A DNA stretch of 6,823 nt, from NCBI GenBank assembly GCA_051646055.1, contig JBOFCM010000134.1, forward strand, positions 1 to 6,823, in the 5' to 3' direction. Every line of letters begins with the position of its first letter. Positions within the stretch are counted from its first letter, which is position 1. The position numbers and the translations under genes were made by a program. Below the pieces are notes generated by a model. The model was not told the DNA's origin and searched no databases. It was given only the letters and a program-made list of their open reading frames with translations. Source of the DNA: JAGNZR01 sp051646055 (GTDB lineage Bacteria > Fusobacteriota > Fusobacteriia > Fusobacteriales > Fusobacteriaceae). Shown here in pieces: positions 6,444-6,823 of the stretch.

Positions 6444-6461
6444 AGGAGATTGGGAAGGATG
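6442..6461 (+). promoter_or_regulatory. RBS that decides the GT2 start
   Basis: AAAGGAG at 6442-6448 overlaps the upstream TAA stop. It is ten bases from ATG 6459 but only one base from the in-frame TTG at 6450, so the ATG is the better start. Confidence 0.7.
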
Positions 6462-6823
6462 GAAGAGAAATTATTGAGTGTAGTAGTGCCCATGTATAAC
6501 GTGGAGGAGTATATCCTCAGATGTCTGGAATCTCTCCAGAAGCAGGATATCCCTGAGGAGCAGTATGAAATAATTCTGATTGATGACGGAAGCCGGGACA
6601 GAACAGTGGAATATGCAAAGGAGTTCAGTCAGAATCATAAGAATATAAGGATAATCTCCCAGAAAAATGGAGGAGCCTCTGTAGCAAGAAACAGGGGTAT
6701 AGATGAAGCAAGGGGAAAATATATCTGGTTTGTAGATGCAGACGACTATGTCCTGGAAAACAGATTTGGGATACTTTTGGAAAAGGCCATAGGGAATGAT
6801 CTGGACATACTCTCTTTTGATAC
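6459..6823 (+). CDS. Family 2 (GT-A) glycosyltransferase, 3' end beyond the window
   Basis: The N-terminal 121 codons of an inverting GT2 glycosyltransferase, running off the right edge with no stop. It should use a nucleotide-sugar donor at the cytoplasmic side of the membrane to extend the lipid-linked glycan started by the PglC-like enzyme. Seen in order: SVVVPMYNVEEYI at the N-terminus (residues 7-19), IDDGSRD (41-47) for nucleotide binding, NGGASVARNRGI (70-81), and FVDADDY (91-97), which carries the metal-binding DxD. The WcaA/EpsE-like arrangement is typical of GT2 enzymes in capsule and O-antigen operons. The ATG at 6459 is preferred: AAAGGAG at 6442-6448 sits ten bases upstream, while an in-frame TTG at 6450 is too close to that site. 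The gene follows the second acyltransferase after 15 bases. Donor and acceptor sugars cannot be predicted from this fragment. Confidence 0.93.
   Translation, partial: MEEKLLSVVVPMYNVEEYILRCLESLQKQDIPEEQYEIILIDDGSRDRTVEYAKEFSQNHKNIRIISQKNGGASVARNRGIDEARGKYIWFVDADDYVLENRFGILLEKAIGNDLDILSFD

Noticed and set aside
6450..6452. TTG as an alternative start for the GT2 gene
   Set aside because: It is only one base from the AAAGGAG site; ATG 6459 has workable spacing and places the VVPMYN motif at the usual distance from the N-terminus.

Overview
The window is a densely packed stretch of a cell-surface glycan biosynthesis operon. Seven genes all lie on the + strand; the first is cut by the left edge and the last by the right edge. 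There is no intergenic gap larger than 19 bases, and I see no internal promoter or terminator, no RNA gene, no mobile element and no CRISPR array. Three consecutive junctions are ATGA start/stop overlaps, and every gene start inside the window has a clear GGAG-type Shine-Dalgarno site. The host looks like a moderately AT-rich bacterium: sampled 60-base lines hold about 32-47% G+C. It strongly prefers AGA/AGG for Arg, ATA for Ile and GGA/GGG for Gly. That would suit Fusobacteriota or Clostridia-like anaerobes, but the sequence alone does not settle the taxonomy.

Region 1-3501 encodes a recognisable amino-sugar starter module. It has a membrane-anchored nucleotide-sugar 4,6-dehydratase (PglF/WbpM/CapD type, partial), a LegC/PglE-type PLP aminotransferase, and a PglC-type monotopic phosphoglycosyl transferase. 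Together these should convert UDP-GlcNAc to a UDP-4-keto-6-deoxy sugar, aminate C4, and load the resulting 4-amino-4,6-dideoxy-GlcNAc (or an acylated form such as bacillosamine) as a 1-phosphate onto undecaprenyl phosphate. This would be the first lipid-linked step of a repeat unit for capsule, O-antigen or glycoprotein glycan. The N-acetyltransferase that normally accompanies this trio (PglD) is not in the window.

Region 3498-6443 encodes the less understood part. A short, divergent DegT-fold PLP protein (319 aa) keeps the putative Schiff-base lysine and the PLP-binding Asp. Two tandem paralogues (328 and 327 aa, about 60% identical by eye) follow, belonging to a FemAB-like/GNAT (Acetyltransf_6-like) family common in polysaccharide loci. 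My inference is that these three genes make and attach an acyl or aminoacyl group to the glycan, possibly on the 4-amino group made by the upstream enzymes.

Region 6459-6823 holds the N-terminal 121 codons of a GT-A family 2 glycosyltransferase, so chain-extending enzymes probably continue to the right.
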